A stretch of DNA of 64,000 nucleotides from Propionicicella superfundia DSM 22317 (GTDB lineage: Bacteria > Actinomycetota > Actinomycetes > Propionibacteriales > Propionibacteriaceae). The notes beneath the pieces are model-generated. The model made no database searches. It worked only from the letters and a program-made list of their open reading frames with translations, and was not told where the DNA came from. The translations under genes were made by a program, and so were the position numbers. The stretch is from assembly GCF_000423465.1 (NCBI RefSeq), contig NZ_AUIA01000012.1, forward strand, positions 111,509 through 175,508. Reading direction: 5' to 3'. Positions 1 through 9,455 of the stretch are shown here, one piece after another (positions within the stretch are counted from its first letter, which is position 1; every line of letters begins with the position of its first letter).

Positions 1-1
1 G

Positions 2-382
2 CCGAGCAAGCGGACGCGGAAGGCGCGGCTGCGCCTGGCCCGGATCGACCCGTGGTCGGTGATGAAGACGGTGTTCCTGTTCTCGGTCGCGGGGTTCATC
101 ATCTCGATGGTCGCGGTCGGCGTCCTGTGGACGATCATCGAGGCGTCGGGGCTGCTCACCGACCTCAACGAGTTCATCAGCACGCTCGTGTCGACGCCGT
201 CCGACCCGACGCCGTTCGACATCCACCAGTACCTCAACGGCGCCAAGGTGCTGGGCGGGACGGCGGTGATCGGTGCGATCGACATCGTCCTCGTCACGGC
301 GCTGGGCACCCTGGGATCGTTCCTGTACAACCTGTCGGCCACGATGCTCGGCGGGTTGGAGCTCACCCTGGCCGAGGACTGA
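2..382 (+). CDS. DUF3566 membrane protein, 3' part
   Basis: The reading frame is open from the left edge, so the gene starts outside the window and only its C-terminal part is seen. The visible protein has a basic stretch (KRTRKARLRLARIDPWSV), a hydrophobic segment (VFLFSVAGFIISMVAVGVLW), a polar loop, and a second hydrophobic segment near the end. This order of a basic ARIDPWSV motif followed by two membrane helices is typical of the actinobacterial DUF3566 family, which commonly sits just upstream of tRNA-Ile near gyrA. The function of the family is not established. A GTG at 59 also opens the frame, but the clear family motif lies upstream of it, so it is not the start. This is the only clearly chromosomal protein gene here. 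Confidence 0.85.
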   Translation, partial: PSKRTRKARLRLARIDPWSVMKTVFLFSVAGFIISMVAVGVLWTIIEASGLLTDLNEFISTLVSTPSDPTPFDIHQYLNGAKVLGGTAVIGAIDIVLVTALGTLGSFLYNLSATMLGGLELTLAED

Positions 383-479
383 GGACGCGTCGGGTCGTCA
401 TCAGGCGGTCCCGAGTTGAGCCCGCGTTCGGTGCTCGGGTAGAGTCAGCTTTCGGCGTTGTGGCGCCGGATGTGCGTAT

Positions 480-556
480 GGGCCTATAGCTCAGTCGGTT
501 AGAGCGCCGCCCTGATAAGGCGGAGGTCACTGGTTCAAGTCCAGTTAGGCCCACCA
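480..556 (+). tRNA. tRNA-Ile (anticodon GAT)
   Basis: The sequence folds as a full cloverleaf: acceptor arm GGGCCTA (480-486) pairs with TAGGCCC (546-552), the anticodon stem CCGCC/GGCGG encloses GAT at 514-516, and the T arm reads ACTGG-TTCAAGT-CCAGT. The CCA end is encoded at 554-556. The 3' end of this gene is the natural candidate for the attachment site of the element that follows, but no second copy of the tRNA 3' end was seen in the window. Confidence 0.97.
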
Positions 557-566
557 TCTCCAATCC

Positions 567-583
567 TTCCCCACTAGGGGGAA
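567..583 (+). terminator. short hairpin after tRNA-Ile
   Basis: TTCCCC (567-572) and GGGGAA (578-583) form a 6-bp stem around a short loop 11 bases after the CCA end. It could end tRNA transcription or belong to the attachment region. There is no T-tract, so this is tentative. Confidence 0.3.
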
Positions 584-790
584 CGTTCGTCTCTCAAAGC
601 CCCGCCAACACCTTCGTGCCCAACACGTGCCCAATCGCACCGGTTTCAACCCCTTCGGGCGGCACTCAGAGGGCTGCGCGCGGCGATCACGACCCATGGA
701 GCAGCGGCTTCAGCTTCCACGCTCGCGGGTCCATCGCCGAGGGGCCAACCGGACTCGTTAGGGTGACTTGGGAAGAGGAAGTGGGGGGCA

Positions 791-2785
791 ATGGCGCCGC
801 AGGGGTTCCAGGACAAGGTCGCGTTCGTGTGGAAGGTCGCCGACAAGCTGCGCGGTACCTTCAAGCAGCACGAGTACGGATCGGTGATGCTGCCGCTGCT
901 GGTGTTGCGCCGCATGGACGCCGTGCTGGCGCCGACCAAGGACGCCGTGCTCGCCAAGGCGAAGACGTTCACCACGATCGGCGAGGGCGAGGACGCGCTG
1001 TTGAGGAAGGTCGCGGGCCGCCGCTTCTACAACACCGCCCCGTGGACATTCGCCACGCTGCTGAACGACGACAAGAACCTGGCCGACAACCTGGCGACGT
1101 ACATCCGCCTGTTATCGCGCGATGCCTACCGGGTGATGGAGGCGTACAACTTCGACGACAAGATCGCCCGGCTCGATCGCGCTGGGCTGCTATACGCCGT
1201 GATGGCGGACTTCGCAGACCTGGACCTGCGGCCGGTGGTCGTCTCGAACGAGGCGATGGGTTACATCTTCGAGGAGCTGCTGCGGAAGTTCTCCGAGATG
1301 AGCAACGAGACCGCCGGCGAGCACTACACCCCGCGCGAGGTGATCACCCTGATGGTCGACCTGCTCCTGACCGGGCAGGCGTCGAAGGAACTCACCGAGA
1401 ACCCGATCCCCGTTCGCACCGTGTACGACCCGGCGGCCGGAACGGGCGGCATGTTGATGGGGGCGATGCACCGAATCCGGGACCTGAACCCGAAGGCGAT
1501 CGTCAACGTGTTCGGTCAGGAACTCAACGACGAGACCTGGGCGATCGCCCAGTCGGACCTGATGATGCAGGACATCGACCCGGCCCGGATGCGCAACGGC
1601 AACACCCTCACGTCCGACGCGTTCGGCACGCAGAAGTTCGACTTCATCCTGGCCAACCCGCCCTATGGGGTGGACTGGAAGGCGTACGCGAGCCCGATCC
1701 GTGACGAGTACGAGAAGCTCGGCCACCACGGACGTTTCGGCGTCGGCCTGCCGCGGGTCTCGGACGGATCCCTGCTGTTCTTGCAGCACATGCTGTCCCA
1801 CATGAAGCCGACCGGCTCGCGGGTGGCGATCGTGCTTTCGGGGTCGCCGCTCTTTTCAGGGCAGGCCGGCTCCGGCGAGTCGGAGATCCGCCGCTGGATC
1901 CTCGAGAACGACTGGCTGGAGGGCATCGTCGCCCTCCCGGACCAGATGTTCTACAACACCGGCATCTCCACCTACGTGTGGATCCTCACCAACGACAAGA
2001 CAGACGCCGACCGCGGCCGGGTGCGCCTCATCGACGCCCGCGAACTGGGCACGAGGATGCGCAAGTCCCTCGGCGACAAGCGCAAGGAACTCACCCCGGA
2101 CGCCATCGAACAGATCGCCCAGCTGTACGGCGCCGCCCAAGGCGAGTTCGCCGACGACCCGCGCGTCAAGGTCCTCACCAACGAGACCTTCGGCTTCCAA
2201 CGGATCACCGTCGAACGGCCGCTGCGCCGCCGCTGGGAGGTCAACCCGGACACCCTCGCAGCCTTGGAGTCGTCGAAGGCCTGGATCGCCTGGAAGGACG
2301 CCCCCGCCGCCGGCGAGGCGTTTGGGTCGCTGGTCGGGACGCCCTACGCCACGGCCGCGGCCCTCACGGCCGCGCTCAAGAAGTTGGACGCCGCCCCGCC
2401 CCTGTCGGTTGTGCGGGAGTTGGTGAAGCTCGCGGCGGTCGCCGACCCGAGAGCGCCGTTGATCCGGGGCAAGTCCGGCCCCGAGCCCGACCCGGGCCTC
2501 CGCGACGCCGAGAACATCCCCCTCCCCGAGGGTTGGCTAGCGCTGAATGAGAAGGCGAGAGCCAAAGCGCTGGTCGAGTCTGCCGAGGCGCACGTGCGCA
2601 ACGAGATCCACCCCTACACCCCAGACGCCTGGATCGACCACACCAAGACCAAGGTCGGCTTCGAGATCCCGTTCACTCGCCAGTTCTACGTGTATACGCC
2701 GCCCCGGCCCGTGACAGAGATCGCCGCAGAGATCAAGGGGCTTGAGGAACAGATCCAAGGTTGGATGAAGGGGCTCCTACCGTGA
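791..2785 (+). CDS. hsdM: Type I restriction-modification system methyltransferase subunit HsdM
   Basis: This 664-residue N6-adenine methyltransferase subunit pairs with HsdS to methylate host DNA and with HsdR to restrict foreign DNA. An N-terminal HsdM-type helical domain comes first. The SAM-binding motif DPAAGTGG starts at residue 213, and the catalytic NPPYG starts at residue 289. A GGGGGG ribosome site lies just ahead of ATG 791. The long C-terminal region (about residue 500 on) fits a coiled HsdM tail. The stop overlaps the hsdS GTG start by 4 bases, so the two are probably translationally coupled. This is the first gene of a plus-strand defence cluster that runs to 13.8 kb. Confidence 0.95.
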   Translation: MAPQGFQDKVAFVWKVADKLRGTFKQHEYGSVMLPLLVLRRMDAVLAPTKDAVLAKAKTFTTIGEGEDALLRKVAGRRFYNTAPWTFATLLNDDKNLADNLATYIRLLSRDAYRVMEAYNFDDKIARLDRAGLLYAVMADFADLDLRPVVVSNEAMGYIFEELLRKFSEMSNETAGEHYTPREVITLMVDLLLTGQASKELTENPIPVRTVYDPAAGTGGMLMGAMHRIRDLNPKAIVNVFGQELNDETWAIAQSDLMMQDIDPARMRNGNTLTSDAFGTQKFDFILANPPYGVDWKAYASPIRDEYEKLGHHGRFGVGLPRVSDGSLLFLQHMLSHMKPTGSRVAIVLSGSPLFSGQAGSGESEIRRWILENDWLEGIVALPDQMFYNTGISTYVWILTNDKTDADRGRVRLIDARELGTRMRKSLGDKRKELTPDAIEQIAQLYGAAQGEFADDPRVKVLTNETFGFQRITVERPLRRRWEVNPDTLAALESSKAWIAWKDAPAAGEAFGSLVGTPYATAAALTAALKKLDAAPPLSVVRELVKLAAVADPRAPLIRGKSGPEPDPGLRDAENIPLPEGWLALNEKARAKALVESAEAHVRNEIHPYTPDAWIDHTKTKVGFEIPFTRQFYVYTPPRPVTEIAAEIKGLEEQIQGWMKGLLP

Positions 2786-3990
2786 GCAACCTGGCAATCG
2801 AAGCGGCTCTAGGCCGGACATGGACTGGGAGTCAACGCCATGTCTTCAAACGCGTCATGCGCCAGACGGACGCCCGGGTCGGCGGCGCGGACGGCGAAGC
2901 AGTCGACCGCCTGTCGCTCTCAAGCGGGGGCTACCTGTATCCCCGGGCTGGAACAACCGATCGGCAACAGGCGTCCGAAGCCACGGAGCAACGCAGCTTG
3001 CTGGTCGAGGTGGATCAGCTGGTAGTCAATCCCATGTGGCTGACTGGCGGAAGTATCGCAGTCTCCAGCTTGGCGGGCGCCGTTAGTCCGGACTATCGCG
3101 TGTTCACGTCTTCGACCCACGTCGAGCCACGATTCCTGCACCATTTACTCCGCAGCCAGCCGTATCGGGATCAGTACGACCTTTTCGTGCGCGCGAATAC
3201 GACCTTCGATCGGCGGATACAGCAGCAAGACCTCGATCAAATGCCGTTGTGGCTTCCCCCACGAGACGCCCAGCAGCGGATCGCGGAGTTCCTCGACGAC
3301 CGGGTCGCCCGCATCGACCGGATCATCGCTGCCCGCGCCGACCAGATGAAGCTTGTGAATGCGATGTTTCGGAGCGAGGTCGCCGGGATGGTCTCCGGCA
3401 TCGGAGTTGCGTGGATGGAGGGCGCGCTTCGGCGCTTCGTGACGTCCGAGGACGCCGTGCGGGTCCCGCTGAGTGGCGAGGAACGGGCACAACGAAAGGG
3501 GCCCTACCCCTACTTTGGGGCATCCGGTGCCATCGACTCGGTCGACGACTACCTGTTTGAAGGTCCGAGGGTGCTTCTGTCAGAAGACGGCGCGAATCTC
3601 TTGGCTCGATCCTCACCGATCGCCTTCGTGGCCGATGGTAGGTACTGGGTGAACAACCACGCTCACGTCCTCCAGCCACTTGATGGGGCGCACGACTTCT
3701 GGGCGGCCCGTATCGAGTCGCTCGACGTATCCCCCTGGGTGACTGGCTCTGCGCAGCCGAAGCTGACCGTCGACGCAGCGATGGCACTGCGGGTATCTAC
3801 CCCGGCCACTGTGGCAGAGAGGCTGCAATTGGGTGAGGCCGTCAGGAGGGTGCGTGTTGTGGCCGAGGGCAGGATCGAAGACCTGAAGCGTTCCATGGTG
3901 ATCCTCGATGAGTACAAGCAGTCCCTCATCACCGCTGCGGCGACCGGGGATCTTGACGTGACCACCGCCGGCAGCGGCATCCCCGGGTAG
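2782..3990 (+). CDS. hsdS: Type I restriction-modification specificity subunit HsdS
   Basis: This 402-residue DNA-recognition subunit carries two target-recognition domains. The first is followed by a conserved helix (LPPRDAQQRIAEFLDDRVAR, about residues 160-180). The second (PYPYFGASGAIDSVDDYLF onward) ends in a matching helix with LDEYKQSLITAAATGDLD, the usual HsdS C-terminal signature. Start GTG 2782 was chosen because it overlaps the hsdM stop and has AAGGGG about 8 bases upstream; a TTG at 2761 in the same frame is less likely. Recognition sequence cannot be read from the protein. The helical repeats connecting the two recognition domains set the spacing of a bipartite target site in this family. 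Confidence 0.93.
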   Translation: MSNLAIEAALGRTWTGSQRHVFKRVMRQTDARVGGADGEAVDRLSLSSGGYLYPRAGTTDRQQASEATEQRSLLVEVDQLVVNPMWLTGGSIAVSSLAGAVSPDYRVFTSSTHVEPRFLHHLLRSQPYRDQYDLFVRANTTFDRRIQQQDLDQMPLWLPPRDAQQRIAEFLDDRVARIDRIIAARADQMKLVNAMFRSEVAGMVSGIGVAWMEGALRRFVTSEDAVRVPLSGEERAQRKGPYPYFGASGAIDSVDDYLFEGPRVLLSEDGANLLARSSPIAFVADGRYWVNNHAHVLQPLDGAHDFWAARIESLDVSPWVTGSAQPKLTVDAAMALRVSTPATVAERLQLGEAVRRVRVVAEGRIEDLKRSMVILDEYKQSLITAAATGDLDVTTAGSGIPG

Positions 3991-3998
3991 GGAGAGCA

Positions 3999-6995
3999 AT
4001 GATCACGCACGAGTCCGCGTTCGAGGCCAACATCGAGGCCCACCTGCTTGCGAACGCCTGGTCGGCTGTCCAGCCGGCTTCCTACGACCGCAAGCGGGGC
4101 GTGTTTTCTGATGAACTGGTCGCGTTCGTGCAGGCGTCCCAGCCGAAGGCCTGGGCCCAGTTGGTCGCCCGACACGGGGGCGAGGCGATGGCCAGACAGA
4201 ACTTCACGAAGGTCGTCGTCGATGCCCTGGATCATCGAGGCACGATCAGTGTGCTGCGTGATCAGGTGAAGGATTCCGGCGTCCATGTGCGGTTGTGCTA
4301 CTTCAAGCCGGCGAGCGGTCTCGATGACGCGCAGGTGGCACGGTACGCGGCGAATCGCCTGGCGGTCGTGCGGCAGTTACACCATTCCGAGTCCGACCAG
4401 GCTGACTCGCTGGACCTGACGTTGGTGGTGAACGGCATCCCGGTGGCGACGGCGGAACTGAAGAACCCGCTGACGCATCAAAACGTCGAGCACGCGATGG
4501 CGCAGTACCGTTCCGACCGCAACCCGAACGACCTGATCTTCGCCAAGCGCACGCTGGTCCATTTCGCGGTCGATCCGCACCGGGTGGCGATGACCACGCG
4601 GTTGGCGGGGCAGGAGACGGTGTTCCTGCCGTTCAACCAGGGCACCGCAGGCGGCGGGAGTCCGGGGGCGGCGGGGAATCCGCCCGCGGCGTCCGGCAGC
4701 TACCAGACGGCCTACTTGTGGGAGGAGGTGTGGCAGCGGGACGCGTGGCTCGACCTGCTGGGCTCGTTCGTCCACGCGCATGCCGGGGGCGTGTTGTTCC
4801 CGCGTTACCATCAGTGGCACGCGGTCCGGGCGATCCTGGCGGCGACGTACACCGACGGTGCCGGGGTGGATCGGCTGGTGCAGCACTCGGCGGGGTCGGG
4901 GAAGTCGAACACGATTGCGTGGACGGCGCACAAGTTGTCCCGGCTGCATGGCCCGGATGACCAGCCGATCTTCGACAAGGTCGTGGTGATCACGGACCGT
5001 AAGGTGTTGGACCGGCAGTTGCAGGAGACGGTGGCCGGTTTGGATCACACGCCGGGCACGATCGTGCGGATCGATGAGAACTCCGCCCAGCTGAAGGCCG
5101 CACTTGAGGGTAACGCGGCGCGGATCATCATCACGACGTTGCAGAAGTTCCCGGTGGTGGCGGCCAAGGCGGCGGAGGAGGCCGCGGCCGGGGAGGCGTC
5201 CGGGGTGGTGGGGCGCCGGTTCGCGGTGATCGTGGACGAGGCGCACTCCTCGACGTCGGGGGATGCGGTGAAGCAGCTCAAGACGGTGTTGAAGGGCGGC
5301 AACGCGCTTGCGGACGCGGAGGCGTCGGAGTTGTTGGCGGATGAGGCAGCCGATCCGGACGCCGCGCTGCTCGCGAGCGCGGTGGCGAGGGGCAGGCAGA
5401 AGAACCTGTCGTTCTTTGCGTTCACCGCGACGCCGAAGCCGAAGACGCTGGAGACGTTCGGGCGCCTGGACGCCGACGGGCAGCGGCGTCCGTTCCACAC
5501 GTATTCGATGCGCCAGGCGATCGAGGAGGGGTTCATCCTCGATGTGCTGGCGAACTACACGACGTACGCGACGTACTACAAGCTGGCGAACGCGCACCCG
5601 CGCAACGATCCGGAGATGAACGCGTCCAAGGCGAAGGCGGCGTTGGCGCGGTTCGTGTCGCTGCACCCGTACCAGTTGGAGCAGAAGGCCGAGGTGATCG
5701 TCGAGCACTTCCTGCAGAAGACGCAGGCGAAGATCGACGGCCGCGCGAAGGCGATGGTGGTGACCCGGTCCAGGTTGCACGCCGTGCGGACCAAGCAGGC
5801 GCTGGACGCGTACATCGCCCGGAAGGGCTACGACCAGGGCGCGTATCCGCTGCGGACGCTGGTGGCGTTCTCGGGGACGGTCACCGACCCGGACGCGGCC
5901 GGTCTCACGTGGACCGAGGCGGGCATCAACGGGTTCTCCGAGCCCCAGCTGCCGAAGAAGTTCCACGGCGACGATTGCCAGGTGCTTGTGGTGGCCGAGA
6001 AGTATCAGACCGGGTTCGACGAGCCGTTGCTGCACACCATGTACGTGGACAAGAAGCTGGCCGGGGTGAAGGCCGTGCAGACGTTGTCGCGGCTCAACCG
6101 CACCCATCCGGGTAAGCAGGACACGTTCGTGCTCGACTTCGCCAACTCCGCCGAGGAGATCAAGGCCGCGTTCGAGCCGTTCTATGAGGAGTCGTTCGCG
6201 ACCCCCACGGACCCGAACGTGCTCTACGCCATGGAGCACGACCTGCTCGCCGCCCAAGTCGTGTCGGCCGAGGAGATGGACGCCGCCGTCGCGGCCCTGC
6301 TGTCGGAGGACCCGGCCCGCCAGCCGGAGATCTATGGCAACCTCGACCCGGCCGTGGGCCGCTTCGCAGCCCTGGAGGACGATGCCCAGGAGTCGTTCCG
6401 GACCACGCTGCGGCACTTCTGTCGGGCGTACGCCTTCGTCGCCCAGGTGATGCCGTTCACCGACGCCGATCTGGAGCGGCTGTTCCTGTACGGACGCCTG
6501 CTGCTGCTCGAGCTGCCGCCCGGAGACACCGACCCGACGCCCCAACTGAGCAAATCGGTGCAGCTGACTCACCTGCGGATCGCCGTCACCTCCGACGCAG
6601 CGATCGCCCTGACCGCGTCCGACGAGCCGGGGACGGCCCTGCCCGGCGCGGGGAAGGGGCCGCAGACCGAACCGGTGATGGACAAGCTGTCGGCGTTGAT
6701 CTCGGCGATGAACGACAAGTACGGCGCCGACCTCGGCGAAGCCGACAAGGTGTGGGTCGACCAGCAGTGGGTCGTGGTCAAGGGCGACGACGACATGCGC
6801 GCCGTAGCCGAGAACAACGACAAAGGCCAGTACCGACTCGTGCTGGAACAGAAGATCAAGGACCTCCTTGTCGACCGGCACGAGAAGAACGGCATGCTGT
6901 TCGACCTGTTCTTCGCCAACCCCGATTTCCAGGTCTCGCTGGTCAACTACCTGATCGGCACCTACGACGAGTTCCGGCGAGAAGTTGTCGGGTGA
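3999..6995 (+). CDS. hsdR: Type I restriction endonuclease subunit HsdR
   Basis: This 998-residue motor and nuclease subunit translocates DNA and cuts unmethylated targets. The nuclease core is visible in the N-terminal part as a PD-(D/E)xK arrangement ending at E153-L-K155 (ATAELKNP). The helicase follows: Walker A SAGSGKSNT near residue 297, DEAH box (VIVDEAHSS) near residue 408, FTATPKP near 475, and the C-terminal RecA-like motifs YQTGFDEP and QTLSRLNRTHPGK. GGGAGAG precedes ATG 3999, 8 bases after hsdS ends. Length is normal for HsdR and all key motifs are present, so the system looks intact. Confidence 0.95.
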   Translation: MITHESAFEANIEAHLLANAWSAVQPASYDRKRGVFSDELVAFVQASQPKAWAQLVARHGGEAMARQNFTKVVVDALDHRGTISVLRDQVKDSGVHVRLCYFKPASGLDDAQVARYAANRLAVVRQLHHSESDQADSLDLTLVVNGIPVATAELKNPLTHQNVEHAMAQYRSDRNPNDLIFAKRTLVHFAVDPHRVAMTTRLAGQETVFLPFNQGTAGGGSPGAAGNPPAASGSYQTAYLWEEVWQRDAWLDLLGSFVHAHAGGVLFPRYHQWHAVRAILAATYTDGAGVDRLVQHSAGSGKSNTIAWTAHKLSRLHGPDDQPIFDKVVVITDRKVLDRQLQETVAGLDHTPGTIVRIDENSAQLKAALEGNAARIIITTLQKFPVVAAKAAEEAAAGEASGVVGRRFAVIVDEAHSSTSGDAVKQLKTVLKGGNALADAEASELLADEAADPDAALLASAVARGRQKNLSFFAFTATPKPKTLETFGRLDADGQRRPFHTYSMRQAIEEGFILDVLANYTTYATYYKLANAHPRNDPEMNASKAKAALARFVSLHPYQLEQKAEVIVEHFLQKTQAKIDGRAKAMVVTRSRLHAVRTKQALDAYIARKGYDQGAYPLRTLVAFSGTVTDPDAAGLTWTEAGINGFSEPQLPKKFHGDDCQVLVVAEKYQTGFDEPLLHTMYVDKKLAGVKAVQTLSRLNRTHPGKQDTFVLDFANSAEEIKAAFEPFYEESFATPTDPNVLYAMEHDLLAAQVVSAEEMDAAVAALLSEDPARQPEIYGNLDPAVGRFAALEDDAQESFRTTLRHFCRAYAFVAQVMPFTDADLERLFLYGRLLLLELPPGDTDPTPQLSKSVQLTHLRIAVTSDAAIALTASDEPGTALPGAGKGPQTEPVMDKLSALISAMNDKYGADLGEADKVWVDQQWVVVKGDDDMRAVAENNDKGQYRLVLEQKIKDLLVDRHEKNGMLFDLFFANPDFQVSLVNYLIGTYDEFRREVVG

Positions 6996-7013
6996 GGACG
7001 ATAGCGTCGAATC

Positions 7014-7919
7014 ATGGGAGGCAAACAGCTACGACTGTTTCTCGTCGACGGGACGCCGGGGGGCCTCACGACGGCCCAGATCATGAACTGGACCGGACAG
7101 GTTCTCTCCGGACGCCGCTCCGACCTTGCGGACCTGCTGAGGCGCCCGGAAGCCCAACGCCCCGGCGTCTACTTGCTCCTGGGCGACGATGAGACCGCGA
7201 TCGGGGGCGTTCGGTGCTACGTCGGCGAAGCCGAGGACGTCGCCGATCGCCTGCGGAACCATCAGCGCAACAAGGAGTTCTGGGACCGGGTGGTGGTCAT
7301 CACGTCCACCGATGAGAACCTGACCAAGGGCCACATCCGCTACCTCGAGGCACGCTTGATCGAGCTAGCGACCCGGGCCGCTCGGGTCGAACTCGAGAAC
7401 GGTACTCAGCCACCCCGCGCACCACTGCCCGAGGCCGATCGGTCCGACATGGACTACTTCGTCGACCAACTGCACGTCATCCTGCCGGTGCTGGGGATCA
7501 ACGCGATCCGGGTGCGTGAGCAACAGCCACTCGTCGCCACCGCGGCGGCGGACCAAGTCTCGCCCATCTTCCGGCTCACCCACTCCAAGCTCGGGGTGGA
7601 CGCCCGCGCCCAGCAGGTAGACGGCGAGTTCACGATGCTCGCCAGCTCGGTGATTGTCGCGACAGTTCGCGAGAGCGCTCGGTACTCCCCAAGCACGGCC
7701 CGCGCGTACGCGTCCTACAGGGCGTTGCACGAGAAGCTCGTCGCCAACGGCACCATCGTCGTCGAAGACGGACACGGACGCCTCACCCGCGACGCAGTCT
7801 TCTCCTCGCCCTCAACCGCGGGGGCCATCGCCCTCGGGCGCTCCTGCAACGGGCGCGACGCGTGGATCTCTGCTGACGGCGAAACATTCGGCCGCTGGGA
7901 AAGCCGAGGCGTGGAGTAG
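7014..7919 (+). CDS. GIY-YIG nuclease-fold protein with DUF4357 domain
   Basis: The N-terminal region (residues 50-150) has a GIY-YIG nuclease pattern: GVYLLLG at 51-57, then CYVGEAEDVADRLRNH with YVG at 69-71, the catalytic-type Arg at 79, and a Glu in the helix RYLEARLIELA. The C-terminal 45 residues (SSPSTAGAIALGRSCNGRDAW) match the DUF4357 pattern. Proteins with this architecture are often encoded next to type I restriction genes, and their exact role is unknown; a DNA-cutting accessory function is the usual inference. It starts 18 bases after hsdR, so it is probably in the same transcript. The ribosome site ahead of ATG 7014 is weak. Confidence 0.82.
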   Translation: MGGKQLRLFLVDGTPGGLTTAQIMNWTGQVLSGRRSDLADLLRRPEAQRPGVYLLLGDDETAIGGVRCYVGEAEDVADRLRNHQRNKEFWDRVVVITSTDENLTKGHIRYLEARLIELATRAARVELENGTQPPRAPLPEADRSDMDYFVDQLHVILPVLGINAIRVREQQPLVATAAADQVSPIFRLTHSKLGVDARAQQVDGEFTMLASSVIVATVRESARYSPSTARAYASYRALHEKLVANGTIVVEDGHGRLTRDAVFSSPSTAGAIALGRSCNGRDAWISADGETFGRWESRGVE

Positions 7920-7967
7920 GAACAGAGCCGTGCACACGGAGTCCCAATCGATGGCGAGGAGGTTTGC

Positions 7968-9455
7968 ATGAGTTCCGGGTCGGCGGTGATCGGTCCCTTC
8001 TGGGGTGGACTCGAGTCCCGTCACGCAGGACGCTATCCGTTGTCCGTCGAGCGTCATGCCCTGGTCCAAGTGGCTCGCCTGCTCCCCGGGGTGACGACCG
8101 TGACTCCCCACGCTCGCTACTTCACACTGCACGCGCTCGTCGCCCACGAGGCCCACCGGCGTGGCCTCGTTGCGGCCGAAGCCCAGGAGCTTCTGCGGCG
8201 CGCCGAGGTGGTTCTGGCCGCCATCACGCTGAAACACGGGGCACATCCGGGCATGTCGGCCCCCCACGGCGCGGACATCATCCGGGCGGCGATGAGCTCC
8301 GGTTCGCTGGACATCGCCCAGCTTTCTAGGCCTGGGACCTACGCCCAGGCCAGCTGGGGCTTCTGGGGCCCGTATCGAGGCTCCGAGTCATTGCTGGGCC
8401 TCACCAAGTGGGAGGCGTCCAACATCGCCCCGGGCGTTGGCCTCAAGCTCGACGAGGTACGTGTGGCTCTCGAACCGGTCTTGGACTTGGCTGCCCATGA
8501 TGTCGTCGACAACGGGGATCTCGGGGCTTGCCTGGGATGTTGCCTGTGTGGATGCGCGGACGCCGCTGACGGCAGGCTGCTTCGCGGCCTCCTGGTTCCG
8601 ACGAACCCAGATCCCCGCTCCAATGGAGGGCGGAGGTCAGCCACCATTCGCTTGATCCTGCGAATCCTGCAGCTGCACGAGGTGCGGTCGGTCACCCGAG
8701 ACGCATGGCCGATCCTGGCCTATGACCAATCCCTGACCGATGACCCCCTATGCGCATCACTCGACATCGCTGACGCTTGGCGGGGAGTGGTTCTACGAAA
8801 CCGTTCAGTGCTCGCTTGGCGGGACCTGTGGGCGGAGCTAGTGAACTCGATCGCAGGGCTCACCACGATCGCCAGCTTGGGTGACGTTCTGGCTGAGGCC
8901 CTGCCATCGGGGACCATCGATTCCTACTGCGAGTCGTTACCCGACGTCGGAGATCGGGACAGGCTCCTGCCAGCGGAGATAGACCCAGCATTAGTCGCGC
9001 GAAACGTCCTTGACCGCTCCCTCGCCCTGCTCCTGCTGGGCGGATCACGAGTGCAACGACTGCCGGACCGCGTCGCGGCCTACTTCCAAGATCCCAGCGA
9101 AGGGATGCAGGAACTGGCCCCCTCATGGGTGGCGGAGTGGCGGGCAGAGTGGAGTGCCCGGTCTCTGCCCGACTTCGCGCGCTGGCTGGTCGGGGTCCTG
9201 GTTGCCCGGTCGCAAAGGATCGCGCTGATGAAGGCTTCGTTCTCCCGGAAGTCGGGAACCTTCCGGGTGCCGGCGCGCGTGTTCGTCCGTGACGGCCTGA
9301 TCTTCAGGGACAGCAGCGAAAGCGGAGGGGCCGTGAGCCTCCGGTGGGATCAATTGACCTCGGTGATGGCGGGTGCCGGGCTCTGCTTGGCATCACGCAA
9401 GGACGAAGCGCTTGTCTGGCGTCCAACCCAACGCGGAGAGGCGCTGCTCGGATGA
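7968..9455 (+). CDS. Unknown protein paired with PLD-type nuclease gene
   Basis: This 495-residue soluble protein has no function I can name. An N-terminal motif LLPGVTTVTPHARYFTLHAL (about residues 38-57) resembles motifs in uncharacterised defence-associated proteins, and a Cys-rich patch (LGACLGCCLCGCAD, about residues 185-198) could bind a metal. A strong GAGGAGG precedes ATG 7968. The stop overlaps the start of the downstream PLD-like gene (ATGA at 9452-9455), so the two proteins are likely made together and may form a complex. It is in the same direction as the restriction genes but is separated from the GIY-YIG gene by 48 bases. Confidence 0.75.
   Translation: MSSGSAVIGPFWGGLESRHAGRYPLSVERHALVQVARLLPGVTTVTPHARYFTLHALVAHEAHRRGLVAAEAQELLRRAEVVLAAITLKHGAHPGMSAPHGADIIRAAMSSGSLDIAQLSRPGTYAQASWGFWGPYRGSESLLGLTKWEASNIAPGVGLKLDEVRVALEPVLDLAAHDVVDNGDLGACLGCCLCGCADAADGRLLRGLLVPTNPDPRSNGGRRSATIRLILRILQLHEVRSVTRDAWPILAYDQSLTDDPLCASLDIADAWRGVVLRNRSVLAWRDLWAELVNSIAGLTTIASLGDVLAEALPSGTIDSYCESLPDVGDRDRLLPAEIDPALVARNVLDRSLALLLLGGSRVQRLPDRVAAYFQDPSEGMQELAPSWVAEWRAEWSARSLPDFARWLVGVLVARSQRIALMKASFSRKSGTFRVPARVFVRDGLIFRDSSESGGAVSLRWDQLTSVMAGAGLCLASRKDEALVWRPTQRGEALLG

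Noticed and set aside
363..563. Minus-strand frame reading MVGLTGLEPVTSALSGRRSN across the tRNA
   Set aside because: This is the antisense translation of tRNA-Ile and its flank, a well-known false protein call.
4377..6881. 834-codon open frame on the minus strand inside hsdR
   Set aside because: It is an Arg/Leu/Val-rich shadow frame opposite a fully conserved HsdR; no motifs or ribosome site.
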